The position numbers and the translations under genes are program-made. DNA of 64,000 bases. Source: Dyella halodurans (GTDB lineage: Bacteria; Pseudomonadota; Gammaproteobacteria; Xanthomonadales; Rhodanobacteraceae). The notes under the pieces were generated by a model. The model had not been told where the DNA came from and made no database searches. It saw only the letters and a list, made by a program, of their open reading frames with translations. The DNA is taken from assembly GCF_026283925.1 (NCBI RefSeq), contig NZ_JAPDPF010000010.1, positions 62,001-126,000 of the forward strand, given 5' to 3'. Positions 1 through 11,114 of the stretch are shown here, one piece after another. Every line of letters starts with the position of its first letter. The stretch's first letter is position 1.

Positions 1-74
1 ATATCGGGCTCGGTGTCGCCGCGCGAATTGCGCAGGACGGCGATCTTGTTGAGGTTGACGCTGAGCAGGGTCAT
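1..74 (-). CDS. pdxJ: Pyridoxine 5'-phosphate synthase, N-terminal fragment
   Basis: Only the first 24 codons lie in the window; the gene runs off the left edge. The visible N-terminus (MTLLSVNLNKIAVLRNSRGD) has the pattern that opens PdxJ proteins, where the first beta strand (VNIDHIA type) is followed by LRNARG. PdxJ condenses 3-amino-1-hydroxyacetone 1-phosphate with deoxyxylulose 5-phosphate to make pyridoxine 5'-phosphate in the cytoplasm. It lies 73 bp downstream of the phosphopantetheinyl transferase gene on the same strand. In many proteobacteria pdxJ neighbours acpS, so the pairing with a carrier-protein activating enzyme is familiar, although here the partner is Sfp-type and comes first. 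The call rests on a short fragment. Confidence 0.8.
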   Translation of the reverse strand, partial: MTLLSVNLNKIAVLRNSRGDTEPD

Positions 75-147
75 GGATGCGAGACGGTACGTGTAGACAA
101 GCGAATCGAGGGACCGCCCGGTCGGCGGGCTGCAAACAGTGCGCCGA

Positions 148-795
148 TCAGGGGTCGTCGGCAAGTGTCCACAGCCTGATGCGCCGCGGTCCGCCCTGCC
201 ATGCGAGAGCACCGACGTGGTGCTCGTCGAGGGCCAGTCGGTGCAACTGCCATTGATCGGCCTCGTGGCCTTCGAGACGCCCCAGCACGGGTGCTTCCGG
301 CAAGCCGCCGATGCTCAGCCGGTGGAGGCCAAAGGCCAGGCCACGGCCCAGCGCCTTCAGCACGGCCTCCTTGGCGGTCCATAATTCGAGGAAGGCGCGG
401 TCGCGCTGGCCGTCGGTCAAGGTTTCCAGGCTCGCCGACTCCTCCGGGCCGAAATAGCGCCGGGCGATGGGCAAGGCGCGCGGATGTGCGCGCAGTCGCT
501 CCAGGTCCACGCCGGGAACAATGCCCCTGGCGATCGCGATCAGGGCCTGGTCGCTGCTGTGCGACCAATTGAAGGCGAAAGCGCCGTGATGGTGTGCGGG
601 CGCGAGGTGCGGCCGGCCGTGGTCCGATTCCTCCAGCTGGACGGCTTCCGCCGGCAGCCCCAGGTACGCGCCCAGCATGGCCAGCAGCGGCGCCCGCCCC
701 TGGTGATGGTCGTAGGCAAGCCGCCATACGTGTATCTCGTCATCACCCAGCCGCTCTGCTACTTTCGCTGGCGTCTGGCTGTGCGTCGTCATCAT
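148..795 (-). CDS. 4'-phosphopantetheinyl transferase superfamily protein (Sfp type)
   Basis: Predicted to transfer the 4'-phosphopantetheine arm of CoA onto a serine of an acyl or peptidyl carrier protein. From the ATG at 795 the protein is 215 residues, close to the usual 210-240 of Sfp-type enzymes. The Mg/CoA-binding motifs are present: FNWSHS at about 75-80, GVDLER (GIDxE motif) at about 95-100, and WTAKEAVLKALGRG (the WxxKEA motif) at about 139-152. An in-frame GTG at 825 would add ten residues; I prefer 795/792 because the ATG-ATG follows a GGACGA stretch and the extension has no family similarity. It is divergent from the hybrid kinase and precedes pdxJ on the same strand. No polyketide or peptide synthetase gene is in the window, so the target carrier protein is unknown. 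Confidence 0.85.
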   Translation of the reverse strand: MMTTHSQTPAKVAERLGDDEIHVWRLAYDHHQGRAPLLAMLGAYLGLPAEAVQLEESDHGRPHLAPAHHHGAFAFNWSHSSDQALIAIARGIVPGVDLERLRAHPRALPIARRYFGPEESASLETLTDGQRDRAFLELWTAKEAVLKALGRGLAFGLHRLSIGGLPEAPVLGRLEGHEADQWQLHRLALDEHHVGALAWQGGPRRIRLWTLADDP

Positions 796-909
796 TCGTC
801 CATGGTGCCGGGTGTGTGGTGACACTTACAAGCACGTGGCCGCCTGCTGCCGGCACGTGCCCAAGGCCCATTGCCATCGCAGGGACGCCTTCATCACGGA
901 GTACCGCGC

Positions 910-3900
910 TTGATCGCCGGCTGGGTATTGTTACTGGTATCGCTGCTCTATGTAGGCCTGCTCTTCGTGGTGGCCTACCTCGGAGACCGGCGGCCGCTGT
1001 ATCCGCGCCAGCCGCGCCTGAGGCCCTTGGTCTACAGCCTCGCGCTCGCCGTGTATTGCTCCTCGTGGACGTTCTACGGCGCGGTCGGCACGGCGGCTCG
1101 CGAGGGCCTGAGCTATCTGCCGATCTACCTCGGCCCCATCCTGCTGTTCGTGTTCGGCTTCGGCTTGCTGCGCCGCCTGGTACTGGTGGCGCGCCAGCGA
1201 AACATCACCTCGATCGCCGATTTCATTGGTGCGCGCTTTGGCAAGTCCCATGGTCTGGCCGCCCTCGTCGCGATCATCGCCGTCATCGCCGTGGTGCCTT
1301 ACCTCGCCCTGCAATTCAAGGCGGTCGCGATGTCCTACGCCGTGCTTGGCGGCTCGGACGCGCCACAGTTCGGCGACAGTGCATTGTGGTGCGCGATCCT
1401 GTTGGCGACGTTCGCGATCCTGTTCGGCACGCGCACCATCGACGCGACCGAACATCATCACGGCATGATGCTGGCGATTGCGGTGGAATCGCTGATCAAG
1501 CTGATCGTGTTCATCGCCTTGGCTTGCTACGCGCTGTCGCGCGGGCCTGGCTTGCACGCCACCATGCAACTGCCGTTGCAGGAGTTCTCCGAGGGCGTGT
1601 CGCCCGGCTTCCTCGCGCAGACGCTGCTCGCGTTTTGCGCCATGTTCTGTCTCCCCCGTCAGTTCCAGATCGGCGTCGTGGAATGCGAGGACCCGCGCGA
1701 TCTGACGCGTGCGCGCTGGCTGTTTCCCATCTATATGGCGATCATCTGCCTGGCGGTGCTGCCCATCGTTGCCGCTGGCCTGCATCTGCCGCAGGTGCAG
1801 TCGGGACTGAAGGATGCGTGGGTGCTGAACCTGCCGATCGCACATGGCGACCGTGGCATGGCGCTGCTGGCTTTCCTGGGTGGATTCTCCGCTGCTACCG
1901 GCATGGTCATCGTGTCCTGCGTGGCGCTGTCCACCATGATCAGCAACGACCTGATCATGCCGATGTTGCTGCGCATCCATCGCTTCAAGCTGGAACAGCG
2001 AACGGACCTGTCGCAGCTCGTGCTGCTCGTGCGTCGCATCGCGATCATCGCGTTGGCCGCGATGGCCTATGTATATCACCGCGTCGTGGCCGATACGGCC
2101 AATCTCGCCGCCACCGGCCTGTTGGCGTTTGCGGCGGTGGCGCAATTTGCGCCGGCGATCGTGGCGGCGCTGTATTGGCGAAGTGCGAGTCGCAAAGGCG
2201 TCGCCGTCGGTCTTGCCGCCGGCTTCCTCGTGTGGGTTTACACCTTGTTGCTACCAGCGATGCTGCGCTCTGCGCCGTGGCTGCAGACGGGCCCCCTCGG
2301 CCTCAGCTGGTTGCAGCCGCAGGCCTTGTTCCACCTGAGTGGCTGGGACCCGGTGATGCACGGAACGTTCTGGTCGCTGCTGGTGAACGTGGCCTGCCTG
2401 ATCTTCGTCTCGTTGCGCTTCCGCCCGAACCTGGAAGAGCGCCTGCATGCGGCGATGTTTGTCGATCCCTATGCAATCGACAGCCGTGGCGCCGGTGACT
2501 GGCGCGGTCGTGTGGCGGTGGGCGACCTGCGCACCATCGCCGAGCGCATCGTCGGCGAACGCAGCAGCGAGCGTGCCTTCGAGGAGTACGCGGAACGCCG
2601 CGGGCGTCCGCTGCAAGCAGGTGAAGCCGCTGATCGCGCCTTGATCCAGTACACCGAACGCCTGCTTGCATCGGCCGTCGGTGCGGCGAGCGCGCGTCGC
2701 ATCCTGATGGGTGCCTTGTCCGGCTCGGGCCTGGACATCGCCGAGGCGATGGCCTTGATGGACGAGGCATCGCAAGAGCTCCGCTTCAATCGCGAGCTGC
2801 TTTCCACGACCTTGGAAAACGTCTCCCAGGGCATCAGCGTGGTCGACGCCGGCATGCGCCTGGTGGCGTGGAACCGCCGCTACCTGGAACTGTTCGACTA
2901 TCCCGATGGCATGGTCTACGTCGGCGTGCCGGTGGCTGACCTGATCCACTGGAACGCCGAGCACGGCGAATGTGGACCAGGCGAAGTCGAAGCGCATGTC
3001 CAGAAACGCATTGGCCACATGCATGCGGGTTCACCCCATTTGTTTCAGCGTATTCGTCCGGACGGTACCGTGATCGAGATGCGTGGCCGCGCGCTGCCCG
3101 GGGGCGGCTATGTCACGACGTACACCGATGTCACCGCCTACAAACATGCGGAGCAGGCGCTGATCGAAGCGAATGAAACCCTGGAGCAAAGAGTCGAGCA
3201 ACGCACCGCGGAATTGAGCGAGGCGCTGTCCGCGACGGCCCATGCTCGCCGCGAAGCGGAAACGGCGAATGCCTCGAAGACGCGCTTTCTCGCCGCCGCG
3301 AGCCACGACCTCTTGCAGCCGCTCAACGCCGCGCGCTTGTTCACCTCCGCCCTGCGTCAACATCCCGGCCTGGATGCCGAGGCGGGACAACTGGCCGAAC
3401 GCATCGATGCATCGTTTCGTGCCGCGGAGGATCTGCTCGATGCCCTGCTGGACACCTCGCGCCTGGATGCAGGGAGCTATCGCGCCGACATCGGCAACTT
3501 CGCCCTCGCCGATTTGTTTGACTCGCTGAAAGAACAGTTCGCCGTCATCGCGGAACAACGCGGTTTGCGCCTGCGCGTCGCACCGACGCGCCTGGCCGTG
3601 CGTAGCGACCCGCAATTGCTGCGCCGCGTGCTGCAGAACTTCATTTCCAACGCATTGCGCTATACGCGCGAGGGAGGGGTCCTGCTCGGCGCCCGCCGCA
3701 TGGGGCATGAGGTGCGCATCGAGGTATGGGATACCGGGCCGGGCATCGCAGCGGGCCAACGCGCGCGCATCTTCGGTGAATTCCAGCGGCTGGAGCGACC
3801 CTCGCCATGGGGCGAGAAAGGCCTGGGGCTGGGCTTGTCGATCTGCGATCGCATCGCCGGCATCCTCGATCATCGGCTCGAGCTGGATTCGCGTGAGGGC

Positions 3901-4368
3901 AAAGGCAGTCGTTTCGCCGTACGCGTGCCAAGAGTGGAGGCAAGCGTGCCGCGCCGTCGCACGGTCGTGCAGCAGGTATCCAGCGAACAATTGCCGTTGA
4001 CCGTGCTGTGCCTTGACAACGACCCGGCGATTCTCGATGGCATGCGCGCTTTGCTGCAGCGCTGGGGGGTCGACTGTCGCACGGCGCTCGATGCGGTGCA
4101 GGCGGAACAGGAGTTGCGGCGTGGCCGCATCGATCTGGTCCTGGCCGACTACCATCTGAGCGACGATATGGATGGCCTGCAGGCCTTGCAGCATCTGCAT
4201 GTCGCGCTCGGCGAATTGCCGCCGGTGGCGATGATTACGGCCGATGGCAGCAGTGAGTTGAAACAACGCGCTCGCGCCCTTGGTTATCCGTTGCTGCACA
4301 AGCCCGTGCGTCCCGCTGCCTTGCGCGCCCTGTTGAGCGCCCTCGCACGCCGACAGACGCCAGCCTAG
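910..4368 (+). CDS. Transporter-fused hybrid sensor histidine kinase (CrbS/MxtR type)
   Basis: A 1152-residue membrane sensor. Domain order: a sodium:solute symporter (SLC5-like) domain of about 13 membrane helices (residues 1 to ~520), a linker, a PAS domain (~640-745), a HisKA dimerization helix with the phospho-acceptor His799 in SHDLLQPLNAARL, an HATPase_c domain (N-box NFISNALRYT near 915), and a C-terminal receiver with Asp1080 in ADYHL and Lys1131. I chose the TTG at 910 because GGAG sits 8 bases upstream and the protein then begins directly with the first membrane helix; a TTG at 871 is also in frame. Its 3' end overlaps the convergent LuxR-type regulator by 4 bp, and acs follows. Family knowledge: CrbS/CrbR and MxtR/ErdR pairs control acs and acetate use in Vibrio and Pseudomonas. 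That this pair does the same is inferred from synteny. Confidence 0.92.
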   Translation: MIAGWVLLLVSLLYVGLLFVVAYLGDRRPLYPRQPRLRPLVYSLALAVYCSSWTFYGAVGTAAREGLSYLPIYLGPILLFVFGFGLLRRLVLVARQRNITSIADFIGARFGKSHGLAALVAIIAVIAVVPYLALQFKAVAMSYAVLGGSDAPQFGDSALWCAILLATFAILFGTRTIDATEHHHGMMLAIAVESLIKLIVFIALACYALSRGPGLHATMQLPLQEFSEGVSPGFLAQTLLAFCAMFCLPRQFQIGVVECEDPRDLTRARWLFPIYMAIICLAVLPIVAAGLHLPQVQSGLKDAWVLNLPIAHGDRGMALLAFLGGFSAATGMVIVSCVALSTMISNDLIMPMLLRIHRFKLEQRTDLSQLVLLVRRIAIIALAAMAYVYHRVVADTANLAATGLLAFAAVAQFAPAIVAALYWRSASRKGVAVGLAAGFLVWVYTLLLPAMLRSAPWLQTGPLGLSWLQPQALFHLSGWDPVMHGTFWSLLVNVACLIFVSLRFRPNLEERLHAAMFVDPYAIDSRGAGDWRGRVAVGDLRTIAERIVGERSSERAFEEYAERRGRPLQAGEAADRALIQYTERLLASAVGAASARRILMGALSGSGLDIAEAMALMDEASQELRFNRELLSTTLENVSQGISVVDAGMRLVAWNRRYLELFDYPDGMVYVGVPVADLIHWNAEHGECGPGEVEAHVQKRIGHMHAGSPHLFQRIRPDGTVIEMRGRALPGGGYVTTYTDVTAYKHAEQALIEANETLEQRVEQRTAELSEALSATAHARREAETANASKTRFLAAASHDLLQPLNAARLFTSALRQHPGLDAEAGQLAERIDASFRAAEDLLDALLDTSRLDAGSYRADIGNFALADLFDSLKEQFAVIAEQRGLRLRVAPTRLAVRSDPQLLRRVLQNFISNALRYTREGGVLLGARRMGHEVRIEVWDTGPGIAAGQRARIFGEFQRLERPSPWGEKGLGLGLSICDRIAGILDHRLELDSREGKGSRFAVRVPRVEASVPRRRTVVQQVSSEQLPLTVLCLDNDPAILDGMRALLQRWGVDCRTALDAVQAEQELRRGRIDLVLADYHLSDDMDGLQALQHLHVALGELPPVAMITADGSSELKQRARALGYPLLHKPVRPAALRALLSALARRQTPA

Positions 4369-5039
4369 CCTTCTTCGTCCTCGGGCATCGGCGGCATGGT
4401 TTCCTGATCCAGCGCGAGATGACTCGCGGCCAGCGCGACCTGGGTGCGGTTGTTGACGCCCAGCTTGCGCATGATGGCGGTCATGTGCGCTTTCACCGTG
4501 GCCTCGGACACGCCGAGGTCGTAAGCAATCTGCTTGTTGAGCAAGCCTTCGGCGATCATGGTGAGCACGCGGAATTGCTGCGGTGTCAGCGTGGCGACCC
4601 GCTCGGCGACCGCCGCCTCGTCCGGCTTCAGTTCGGCGCCGCCGCCGAGCAACTGGGGCGGCAACCACACATCGCCATCGAGCACCTTGCGGATGGCGGT
4701 GATGATGTCCTCGCCGGGCGTGGACTTGGGGATATACGCCGATGCGCCATGCGCCACCGCGCGCCGCGCTACCGAAGCGTCCTCATGGCCGGACACCACG
4801 ATGGTCGGCAAACCGGGAAACTGCCCACGGATGTGCACCAGCGCGGAATAACCGCGCGCACCCGGCATATGCAGGTCCAACAAGAGCAATTCAGCGTCAG
4901 GGAATTGATCGATCAGCCCGAGCAGGTTGTACACGCTGTCCGCGCTGTGCACCCGTGCATCCGGCACGGCTGCCACCACGGCGCGTTGCAGCGCGTCGCG
5001 GAACAGCGGATGGTCATCGGCGATCAGTACGTCAGGCAT
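4365..5039 (-). CDS. LuxR/NarL-family response regulator (CrbR/ErdR type)
   Basis: A 224-residue two-component regulator. The receiver domain (about 1-120) has the acidic pair in ADDHP, phospho-acceptor Asp55 in LLLDLHMPG and Lys105 in YIPKS. A GerE/LuxR helix-turn-helix follows at about 150-205 (LTPQQFRVLTMIAEG, then NKQIAYDLGVSEATVKAH). It is convergent with the SLC5-fused hybrid kinase, overlapping it by 4 bp, and directly upstream of acs on the same strand, with a REP pair in the 106-bp gap. In Vibrio and Pseudomonas the equivalent regulator (CrbR/ErdR) activates acs, so the likely target is the acs/porin divergent promoter region at 7.1-7.3 kb. That target is inferred. Confidence 0.92.
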   Translation of the reverse strand: MPDVLIADDHPLFRDALQRAVVAAVPDARVHSADSVYNLLGLIDQFPDAELLLLDLHMPGARGYSALVHIRGQFPGLPTIVVSGHEDASVARRAVAHGASAYIPKSTPGEDIITAIRKVLDGDVWLPPQLLGGGAELKPDEAAVAERVATLTPQQFRVLTMIAEGLLNKQIAYDLGVSEATVKAHMTAIMRKLGVNNRTQVALAASHLALDQETMPPMPEDEEG

Positions 5040-5058
5040 GGCGAATCAGTGCTCTTTT

Positions 5059-5138
5059 TGTAGGAGCGCACCCTGTGCGCGATGGGCGCTGCGGCGTCAC
5101 CGCTTCGTTGGCCTTCGCGCACAGGGTGCGCTCCTACA
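5059..5138. repeat. REP inverted pair, family 1
   Basis: Two perfect 24-bp arms in opposite orientation (5059-5082 and 5115-5138) around 32 bp. The core of each arm is GTAGGAGCGCACCCTGTG. The identical pair recurs at 49501-49624, so this is a dispersed extragenic palindrome family and not a gene-specific terminator, though it could fold in the transcript between the response regulator and acs. Confidence 0.9.
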
Positions 5139-5145
5139 CCCGGGA

Positions 5146-7086
<1,941 letters not shown>

Positions 7087-7214
7087 CGTGGGGCTCCTGC
7101 GGCCGGCCTTGCCGACTGCCGTGTCAGTGGGACCCGCCGCATCGGCTTGCCCGGCGGGAGCGGTCGAGTGTAGCCGTTGCCCGGTGATACGGACGTTGGT
7201 ACCGCATGTCGACT

Positions 7215-7233
7215 TTGGTCGAGTTTCGACCAA
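7215..7233. promoter_or_regulatory. Candidate operator in the acs/porin divergent region
   Basis: Perfect 8-bp inverted repeat TTGGTCGA-GTT-TCGACCAA in the 214-bp gap between the divergent acs and porin starts. It lies 129 bp from the acs start and 68 bp from the porin start. A dyad of this size suits a dimeric LuxR-type regulator such as the neighbouring CrbR-like protein. The assignment to that regulator is a guess; the dyad itself is plain. Confidence 0.55.
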
Positions 7234-7300
7234 TGGGGAATAGGCGCCCGCGATGCAGCATGCACATGCTCGGATTGTCATCGACCTGGGGAGGCACGCC

Positions 7301-8785
7301 ATGACATCACGGACCACCGTACGCCGCAGCCGGATACTTGCGCTGAGCATTGCCTGCGCGCTGGGTTTACCGCTGGGGGTACACGCGCAAAGCACCAGCC
7401 ACGAGAAGCAGCTTGAGCAGCGGGTCAACCAGTTGGAGAAGGAACTGGCCGAACTGAAGGCCATGATCCAGGAGCAGAAGGCAGCCACCACGCAGGCCAC
7501 GCAGACGGCCCAGGCCGCCCAGGCCACGGCCGAACAGGCCAACACCACCGCGACCAAGGTTGCGGCAGCACCCGCCGAGAAACCGCAGTTCACTACCGCG
7601 CCAGGCCTGTCGGTGGCCTTGCATGGCTTCATCAGCGCGACCACGTTTGGGCAGGACAAGACCTTCATCAACTATGGCAACGGCCAGAACGCCATCATTC
7701 CGGCCCCGCAAACGCCGGCCAACAAGGCGCTTGGCTATAACGGCTCGCTCAGCGGCGTGGACGTGCGCAACACGCGCTTCTGGCTCGACTTCACCGGCGC
7801 CAAGTTCAATGACAACTGGAACGGCGGCGGCCGTCTGGAAATGGACTTCTTCGGTGGCTTCAACGGCACCGGCGCCTATTCCCAGCAGCAGCCGGTACCG
7901 CGGCTGCGCCAGGCGTATATGGATATCAGCAACCCGAGCATCGGCAGCACCGTCCGCATTGGCCAGATGTGGGACCTGTTGTTCCCCCTGGAAAACACCC
8001 CGACGTCGCTATCGCATATCGCCTTTCCGCTCGGTTACGGCGCCGGTTTCATCGGCTGGCGTTATCCCGGGGCAATCTGGATGCAGGATCTCAACCACGG
8101 CACGGACGGCGTGAAGTGGCGCGTCGACCTGGCCGTGCTGGAGGGCAACTGGAACGGTCCACAGCCACCGGCACCAGCTGCCGCCAACAACAACATCAAC
8201 TACCTGACCGCCGGCAACGCGAACTTCAGGCCGCAGGTGGAAGCACGCCTGCATGCGCAGGGCAGCAACTGGCTCGGCTATTTCACGGCGCATTACTCCG
8301 AAGTCGACCTGAGGGGCGTTGGCAACACCGTCGAACATCCCATCAGGGACAACCTCAACAGCATTGCCTACGAACTGGGCGGCCAATGGAAGCCCGATGT
8401 GTGGACCTTGAAGGGGCTGATTTATACCGGCCAGGCCCTGGGCCAGCTGTTCGGCGCCATGTCGCAGTTCGGCAATATCAAGGAATCGGGAGGCTTCGTG
8501 CAGGTGGGCTACAACTTCACGCCCAAGTGGAGCGTCAACGGCTTTTATGCCGCGGCTCGACCGAACCAGCAAGACGTGGTCCGCTGGGTCACCACCAGCC
8601 CGACCGCCGGCCAGGCCCTGCTAAGGAACGACATGTCGGCGCTGAGCCTGCAGTACGCCTCTGGCAACTACGAGCTCGGCGTGGAATGGATTTACGACAC
8701 CGTGCGCTATCAGCTGGGCTCGGAAGGCGCGCGCAAGAACACCAGCGGCAATCAGGTCAGCCTGAGCGGCCTGTATCGCTTCTGA
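7301..8785 (+). CDS. DcaP-like trimeric outer membrane porin
   Basis: A 494-residue exported protein: signal peptide of about 26 residues ending near VHAQS, then an N-terminal coiled coil (~30-75, heptad-like [17 protein letters not shown]), then a beta-barrel region that closes with the C-terminal aromatic LYRF expected for BAM-inserted porins. The layout fits the DcaP family, whose members take up dicarboxylates and similar small acids. The ATG at 7301 follows GGGGAGG; an upstream ATG at 7253 is in frame but has no such site. Divergent from acs and followed by an MHS-family symporter, so a role in organic-acid uptake feeding acetyl-CoA metabolism is plausible but inferred. Confidence 0.85.
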   Translation: MTSRTTVRRSRILALSIACALGLPLGVHAQSTSHEKQLEQRVNQLEKELAELKAMIQEQKAATTQATQTAQAAQATAEQANTTATKVAAAPAEKPQFTTAPGLSVALHGFISATTFGQDKTFINYGNGQNAIIPAPQTPANKALGYNGSLSGVDVRNTRFWLDFTGAKFNDNWNGGGRLEMDFFGGFNGTGAYSQQQPVPRLRQAYMDISNPSIGSTVRIGQMWDLLFPLENTPTSLSHIAFPLGYGAGFIGWRYPGAIWMQDLNHGTDGVKWRVDLAVLEGNWNGPQPPAPAAANNNINYLTAGNANFRPQVEARLHAQGSNWLGYFTAHYSEVDLRGVGNTVEHPIRDNLNSIAYELGGQWKPDVWTLKGLIYTGQALGQLFGAMSQFGNIKESGGFVQVGYNFTPKWSVNGFYAAARPNQQDVVRWVTTSPTAGQALLRNDMSALSLQYASGNYELGVEWIYDTVRYQLGSEGARKNTSGNQVSLSGLYRF

Positions 8786-8794
8786 GCATCGTGG

Positions 8795-8823
8795 CAGCGG
8801 CGCAGGACGCGCCGCTGTCTTTT
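8795..8823 (+). terminator. Intrinsic terminator after the porin gene
   Basis: Perfect 9-bp stem CAGCGGCGC / GCGCCGCTG with loop AGGAC, followed by TCTTTT, starting 10 bases after the porin stop codon. Confidence 0.8.
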
Positions 8824-8961
8824 CCAGCGGGATCAGGCCACGGAAGCAGCCTCGACCCGACCACGGCTAGAGAGACACAGGGCGGCCAGGCCGCTCCGGT
8901 GGCTTGCGGCCTGAAATCCTGATCCACCATCGACCGGGCAGTTCACACGAGGGGAAACAAC

Positions 8962-10620
8962 ATGGCAACGACTGCATACGATGCGCCGGGAGCGCTCAAT
9001 ACCGGTCACCGACGAGTGATCCTGGCCTCGAGCCTGGGCACGGTATTCGAATGGTATGACTTCTATCTTTATGGCTCGCTGGCGGCACTGATCGGCAAGC
9101 ATTTCTTCACCGGACTCAACGAGACGAGCCAGTTCATCTTCGCGCTGCTCGCGTTCGCCGCCGGTTTCGCGGTGCGCCCGTTCGGCGCCATCGTCTTTGG
9201 CCGCCTGGGAGACATGATCGGCCGCAAGTACACCTTCCTCATCACCATCATCATCATGGGTTCGTCGACCTTTCTCGTCGGCGTATTGCCCGGCTACGAC
9301 AGCATCGGAGTCGCCGCGCCGGTCATCCTGATCGCGCTACGCCTGCTGCAAGGTCTTGCCCTGGGTGGCGAGTACGGCGGCGCCGCCACCTATGTGGCCG
9401 AGCATGCGCCACACGGCAAGCGCGGTCTCTACACCAGCTTCATCCAGATCACCGCCACGTTCGGTTTGTTCCTGTCCTTGCTGGTGATCCTGGGTACGCG
9501 TCTTGGCCTGGGCACGGAGACGTTTGACAGCTGGGGCTGGCGTATTCCCTTCCTGATCTCGGCGGTCCTGCTGATCGTGTCGGTGTATATCCGACTGCAG
9601 CTGTCGGAGTCGCCGGTGTTCCAGCAGATGAAGGCCGAGGGCAAGCACTCCAAGGCACCGCTGACCGAAGCGTTCGGGCAATGGAAGAACCTGAAGCTGG
9701 TCATCCTGGCCCTGCTCGGCGCTACGGCCGGCCAGGCGGTGGTCTGGTATACGGGGCAGTTCTACGCGCTGTATTTCCTCACCCAGAGCCTGAAGATCGA
9801 CGGCACCACCGCCAACCTGCTGATCGCGGCGGCACTCGCCATCGGCACGCCGTTCTTCGTGTTCTTCGGCTGGCTGTCCGATCGTATCGGCCGCAAGTCC
9901 ATCGTCCTGGCGGGTTGCCTGCTGGCGGCGCTGACTTACTTCCCGATCTTCCGGGGCCTGACCCACTTCGGCAATCCGGCGATCGAGCAAGCGGCGGCCA
10001 CCTCGCCGGTCAAGGTCGTGGCCGATCCACGGGCCTGTCGTTTCCAGTTCGATCCGGTGGGCAAGGCCCGTTTCACCAGTTCATGCGATGTCGCCAAGAG
10101 CGCGCTGGCGAAGCGGGGTATCCCCTATTCGAATATCGCAGGCGAACCCGGCAGCGTGGCCGAAGTGAAGATCGGCGACGTCACCCTAAGCTCGTTTGAA
10201 GGCGGTGCGCTGGACAGCAAGGCGTTTGCCGAACAGAGCAAGGCTTTCGGCACGCAACTCGGGGCCGCGTTGAAGGCCGCCGGCTATCCGGAGAAGGCCG
10301 ATCCATCGCAAACCAACAACGTCATGTTGATCGTGTTGCTGGCGATCCTGGTGTTCTACGTCACCATGGTCTACGGACCGATCGCCGCCTGGCTGGTGGA
10401 GATGTTCCCCACGCGCATCCGCTATACCTCGATGAGCCTGCCGTATCACATCGGCAACGGCTGGTTCGGCGGCTTCGTGCCTACCATCGGCTTCATGTTG
10501 GTGGCGTGGAAGGGCGATATCTACTACGGCCTGTGGTATCCGATCATCGTCGCCATCGGCACGTTCTTCATCGGTCTGTTGTTCCTGCGCGAGACCAAGG
10601 ACGTCGATATCCGCCACTGA
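8962..10620 (+). CDS. MFS transporter, metabolite:H+ symporter (MHS) family
   Basis: A 552-residue inner-membrane proton symporter of the KgtP/ProP/ShiA branch. Seen: the early EWYDFYLYGSLA motif typical of MHS proteins, FGRLGDMIGRKYTF and WLSDRIGRKSIV loop motifs after helices 2 and 8, and about 12 hydrophobic segments. It is longer than the usual 430-450 residues because a soluble stretch of roughly 100 residues (about 335-440) lies between two C-terminal-half helices; it holds two cysteines in an RACRF...SSCDV arrangement. The gene follows the porin after a terminator, so it probably has its own promoter. Substrate unknown; with acs and the porin alongside, a carboxylate is the natural guess. 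Confidence 0.9.
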   Translation: MATTAYDAPGALNTGHRRVILASSLGTVFEWYDFYLYGSLAALIGKHFFTGLNETSQFIFALLAFAAGFAVRPFGAIVFGRLGDMIGRKYTFLITIIIMGSSTFLVGVLPGYDSIGVAAPVILIALRLLQGLALGGEYGGAATYVAEHAPHGKRGLYTSFIQITATFGLFLSLLVILGTRLGLGTETFDSWGWRIPFLISAVLLIVSVYIRLQLSESPVFQQMKAEGKHSKAPLTEAFGQWKNLKLVILALLGATAGQAVVWYTGQFYALYFLTQSLKIDGTTANLLIAAALAIGTPFFVFFGWLSDRIGRKSIVLAGCLLAALTYFPIFRGLTHFGNPAIEQAAATSPVKVVADPRACRFQFDPVGKARFTSSCDVAKSALAKRGIPYSNIAGEPGSVAEVKIGDVTLSSFEGGALDSKAFAEQSKAFGTQLGAALKAAGYPEKADPSQTNNVMLIVLLAILVFYVTMVYGPIAAWLVEMFPTRIRYTSMSLPYHIGNGWFGGFVPTIGFMLVAWKGDIYYGLWYPIIVAIGTFFIGLLFLRETKDVDIRH

Positions 10621-10637
10621 GACAGGGCGTGCACGAG

Positions 10638-10673
10638 AAAGGCGCGGCGGTTTACCGTCGCGCCTTTTCTTTT
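10638..10673 (+). terminator. Intrinsic terminator after the MHS transporter
   Basis: Stem AAAGGCGCGGCGG / CCGTCGCGCCTTT with loop TTTA and one G-T wobble, ending in TTTTCTTT. The A-rich 5' arm could let it serve the convergent small membrane gene as well. Confidence 0.85.
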
Positions 10674-10681
10674 GCCTCACA

Positions 10682-10936
10682 TCACGCCCTTTTGAACACG
10701 CCGATGATGGCCAGCAGGATGATCGCGCCGATCATGGCGTAGACAATGCTGGTGACCAGCGGACTGATCAGCACAAAGCTCACGCCAAGGCGGGGCAACA
10801 GCCAACCCGCCAGGAAGGCGCCGATGATGCCGACCACGATATTGCCGATCAGGCCGAAGCCAAAGCCACGGACGATCAAGCCGGCCAGCCATCCGGCTAT
10901 CGCACCTACCAGCAGGAAAATCAGCAAACCGGTCAT
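10682..10936 (-). CDS. GlsB/YeaQ/YmgE family stress-response membrane protein
   Basis: An 84-residue, very hydrophobic inner-membrane protein with three predicted helices and the glycine-rich pattern of the transglycosylase-associated family (GAIAGWLAGLIVRG, then GNIVVGIIGAFLAGW). Members are induced by envelope or osmotic stress in several bacteria, but no biochemical activity is established. Start at 10936, where GGAAGGAGC stands just upstream; the longer frame back to 11044 is basic and unlike the family. Convergent with the MHS transporter and divergent from the membrane lipase gene. Confidence 0.88.
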   Translation of the reverse strand: MTGLLIFLLVGAIAGWLAGLIVRGFGFGLIGNIVVGIIGAFLAGWLLPRLGVSFVLISPLVTSIVYAMIGAIILLAIIGVFKRA

Positions 10937-11114
10937 CTCGCGCTCCTTCCAGGTGGTGAAGAAACATGCTCGGACACGGGATTCAGTATTCGAGCGGCGG
11001 CGTGGCGACTTTGTGACGTAAGAGTGATCGGTGCGGGTGTTCATTCAGCTGATGCAGAGTGCCGCCGGTACCGGCAACGCCCTAAGATGACACCGCCGAG
11101 GGGAAGCGGCCTCG

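Noticed and set aside
3031..4668. 545-codon antisense frame across the hybrid kinase and response regulator ends
   Set aside because: Runs through two clear genes with low-complexity Arg/Ala/Gly composition and no ribosome site.
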